A stretch of DNA of 6,527 bases, from the NCBI GenBank assembly GCA_012797725.1, contig JAAZON010000687.1:1-6527 (forward strand). The letters are read 5' to 3'. Of the stretch, positions 5,933 to 6,527 are shown one piece after another (positions within the stretch are counted from its first letter, which is position 1; each line of letters begins with the position of its first letter). The notes under the pieces are model-generated. The model had not been told where the DNA came from. It saw nothing but the letters and a program-made list of their open reading frames with translations, and did no database searches. The position numbers were made by a program, and so were the translations under genes. This DNA is from SAR324 cluster bacterium. GTDB taxonomy: Bacteria > Bdellovibrionota > UBA2361 > JAAZON01.

Positions 5933-5954
5933 AACTTAAATAGGCAACTATAAT
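5925..5954 (+). promoter_or_regulatory. Putative promoter of the outer-membrane protein gene
   Basis: A perfect consensus -10 TATAAT (5949-5954) lies 18 bp after TTGTGC (5925-5930), a -35 with three of six matches. Transcription would start near 5961, giving a leader of about 65 nt. The weak -35 and the overlapping palindrome suggest that a regulator may help or block polymerase here. This rests on consensus only. Confidence 0.5.
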
Positions 5955-5981
5955 ATTTTAACAGATTTAAGTTAAGTTTTA

Positions 5982-6014
5982 AGGCTGAACTGGCTTCAGC
6001 TTATTTTTCATTTT
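5982..6014 (+). terminator. Terminator-like hairpin in the leader of the outer-membrane protein gene
   Basis: GCTGAA (5984-5989) pairs with TTCAGC (5995-6000) around the 5-nt loop CTGGC. A G·T pair (5983/6001) and an A-T pair (5982/6002) extend the stem. The T-rich run ATTTTTCATTTT (6003-6014) follows at once, ending at the GGAG ribosome binding site of the next gene. This has the form of an intrinsic terminator or attenuator placed between promoter and start codon; a 5' stabilising hairpin is the alternative. Confidence 0.45.
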
Positions 6015-6025
6015 GGAGTGAAACG

Positions 6026-6527
6026 ATGAAAACAATGAACTCATTGCAGCATGGCCTTTGTCTTGCTGCAGGACTTGCAGTTTCTGTGGGTTTCGCTGCT
6101 AGCATGGTGCTTGCTGACGGAGTCCAAGACTTTTATCACCAGATGAACCAAAAGCGTTTCTTCAATCAGCTTGAAGGCGCGAGAACTGCTGCAATGGCAG
6201 GTTCATCAGTCGTAACGTCATCGGACAGCTCGAGTGTGCTCGGGAATCCCGCTGGTCTTGGTTGGATGAAAGATGCGGAAGTTTCTGCTTCTTATGTAAA
6301 CGAAAGAATTAGCGGTAACGATGTCGTTGATTATGGTGATGTTGAAGCAACAACAAATGGCGGTTATGCTGTTGGCGCTTTCCCAATCATGCCCTATAAA
6401 GATGCTCTTCCTAAATATGGAAACATCGGCTTTGGTTGGTCAGGTTATAAGACAAATTCCGATGATTCATTGGATCTTGATTATAATCGTTGGCAGTTGC
6501 ATTTAGCTTATGCCAAGGCTCTGGGTG
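6026..6527 (+). CDS. FadL/OMPP1-like outer-membrane beta-barrel protein, N-terminal part
   Basis: The reading frame stays open from ATG 6026 to the window end (167 complete codons), so the gene is cut by the edge. Ribosome binding site GGAG (6015-6018) lies 7 nt before the ATG. Residues 1-30 form a Sec signal peptide (basic/polar start, hydrophobic core L11-F23, likely cleavage VLA|D at 30/31; FAA|S is an alternative). The mature start contains GARTAAMAGSSVV (51-63), S-S-D-S-S-S-V (65-71) and GNPAGLGW (73-80). This matches the G-A-R-A-A-A-M-G-G-A ... D-x-S-A-x-x-x-NPAGL signature of OMPP1/FadL/TodX-type and related PorV/UPF0164-like barrels. Alternating aromatic/Gly strands then begin (VSASYVNER, GGYAVGAF, GNIGFGWSGY, RWQLHLAYAKAL). 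FadL members carry hydrophobic substrates across the outer membrane; the actual substrate here is unknown, and the specific subfamily is uncertain. Confidence 0.85.
   Translation, partial: MKTMNSLQHGLCLAAGLAVSVGFAASMVLADGVQDFYHQMNQKRFFNQLEGARTAAMAGSSVVTSSDSSSVLGNPAGLGWMKDAEVSASYVNERISGNDVVDYGDVEATTNGGYAVGAFPIMPYKDALPKYGNIGFGWSGYKTNSDDSLDLDYNRWQLHLAYAKALG

Larger units (their letters stand above)
5553..6025. other. 473-bp non-coding divergent region between gpmA and the outer-membrane protein gene
   Basis: No convincing coding sequence is visible on either strand; stops are dense and the base composition is strongly AT-rich. It holds the gpmA leader at the left and the promoter and leader of the outer-membrane protein gene at the right. 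It also holds several palindromes: CGTAAATTTACG (5756-5767), TCTTATAAGA (5901-5910) and GAGCAC-N5-GTGCTC (5916-5932). A perfect TTGACA occurs at 5722-5727, but its -10 at 17-bp spacing (TCTTAA) is poor. The 9-mer GGCTAATAT at 5820-5828 also occurs at 402-410 in the eno promoter region. The middle part (about 5650-5830) has no assigned role. Confidence 0.7.

Noticed and set aside
6321..6506. 61-codon plus-strand open frame near the right edge
   Set aside because: Out of frame with the signal-peptide-bearing barrel protein that covers the same DNA and shows strong family motifs.

Overview
The window looks like a chromosomal segment of a Gram-negative bacterium with moderately AT-rich DNA. The evidence is a signal-peptide-bearing FadL/OMPP1-type outer-membrane protein at the right edge, an eno–ftsB neighbourhood, and a DciA-type helicase loader gene. 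I cannot name the lineage from sequence alone. Nothing suggests a phage, insertion sequence, CRISPR array, tRNA or rRNA here. Most of the window is housekeeping, with one large gene that I do not recognise.

Layout. At the left edge is the start of enolase (minus strand, cut by the window). A 157-bp divergent intergenic region follows, with a good promoter candidate for eno and an imperfect 16-bp palindrome just downstream of its predicted transcription start. Reading right on the plus strand come ftsB/divIC (division coiled-coil protein), a terminator-like hairpin, dciA (DUF721, replicative helicase loading), mscL (mechanosensitive channel) and an AMMECR1/AmrA-family gene. The last three are closely spaced and may be co-transcribed. 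Next is a 790-aa protein of unknown function. It has a short sigma-factor-like N-terminal stretch, an array of 30-residue repeats encoded by near-identical 90-bp units, a long helical middle, and a distinct C-terminal module. It converges on gpmA (phosphoglycerate mutase, minus strand), with only 23 bp between the genes and a strong hairpin across the large gene's stop codon.

Right of gpmA is a 473-bp non-coding region rich in palindromes. It ends in a promoter, a hairpin plus T-rich tract, a good ribosome binding site, and the 5' part of the outer-membrane protein gene, cut by the window end.

Functional links. gpmA and eno catalyse consecutive glycolytic steps (3-phosphoglycerate to 2-phosphoglycerate to phosphoenolpyruvate), and both lie on the minus strand around the plus-strand cluster. 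ftsB and dciA belong to division and replication, and mscL to osmotic protection. The best candidates for undescribed biology are the 790-aa repeat protein and the structured leader region of the outer-membrane protein gene. Gene functions here come from recognising family motifs in the translated sequence; no database search was run.
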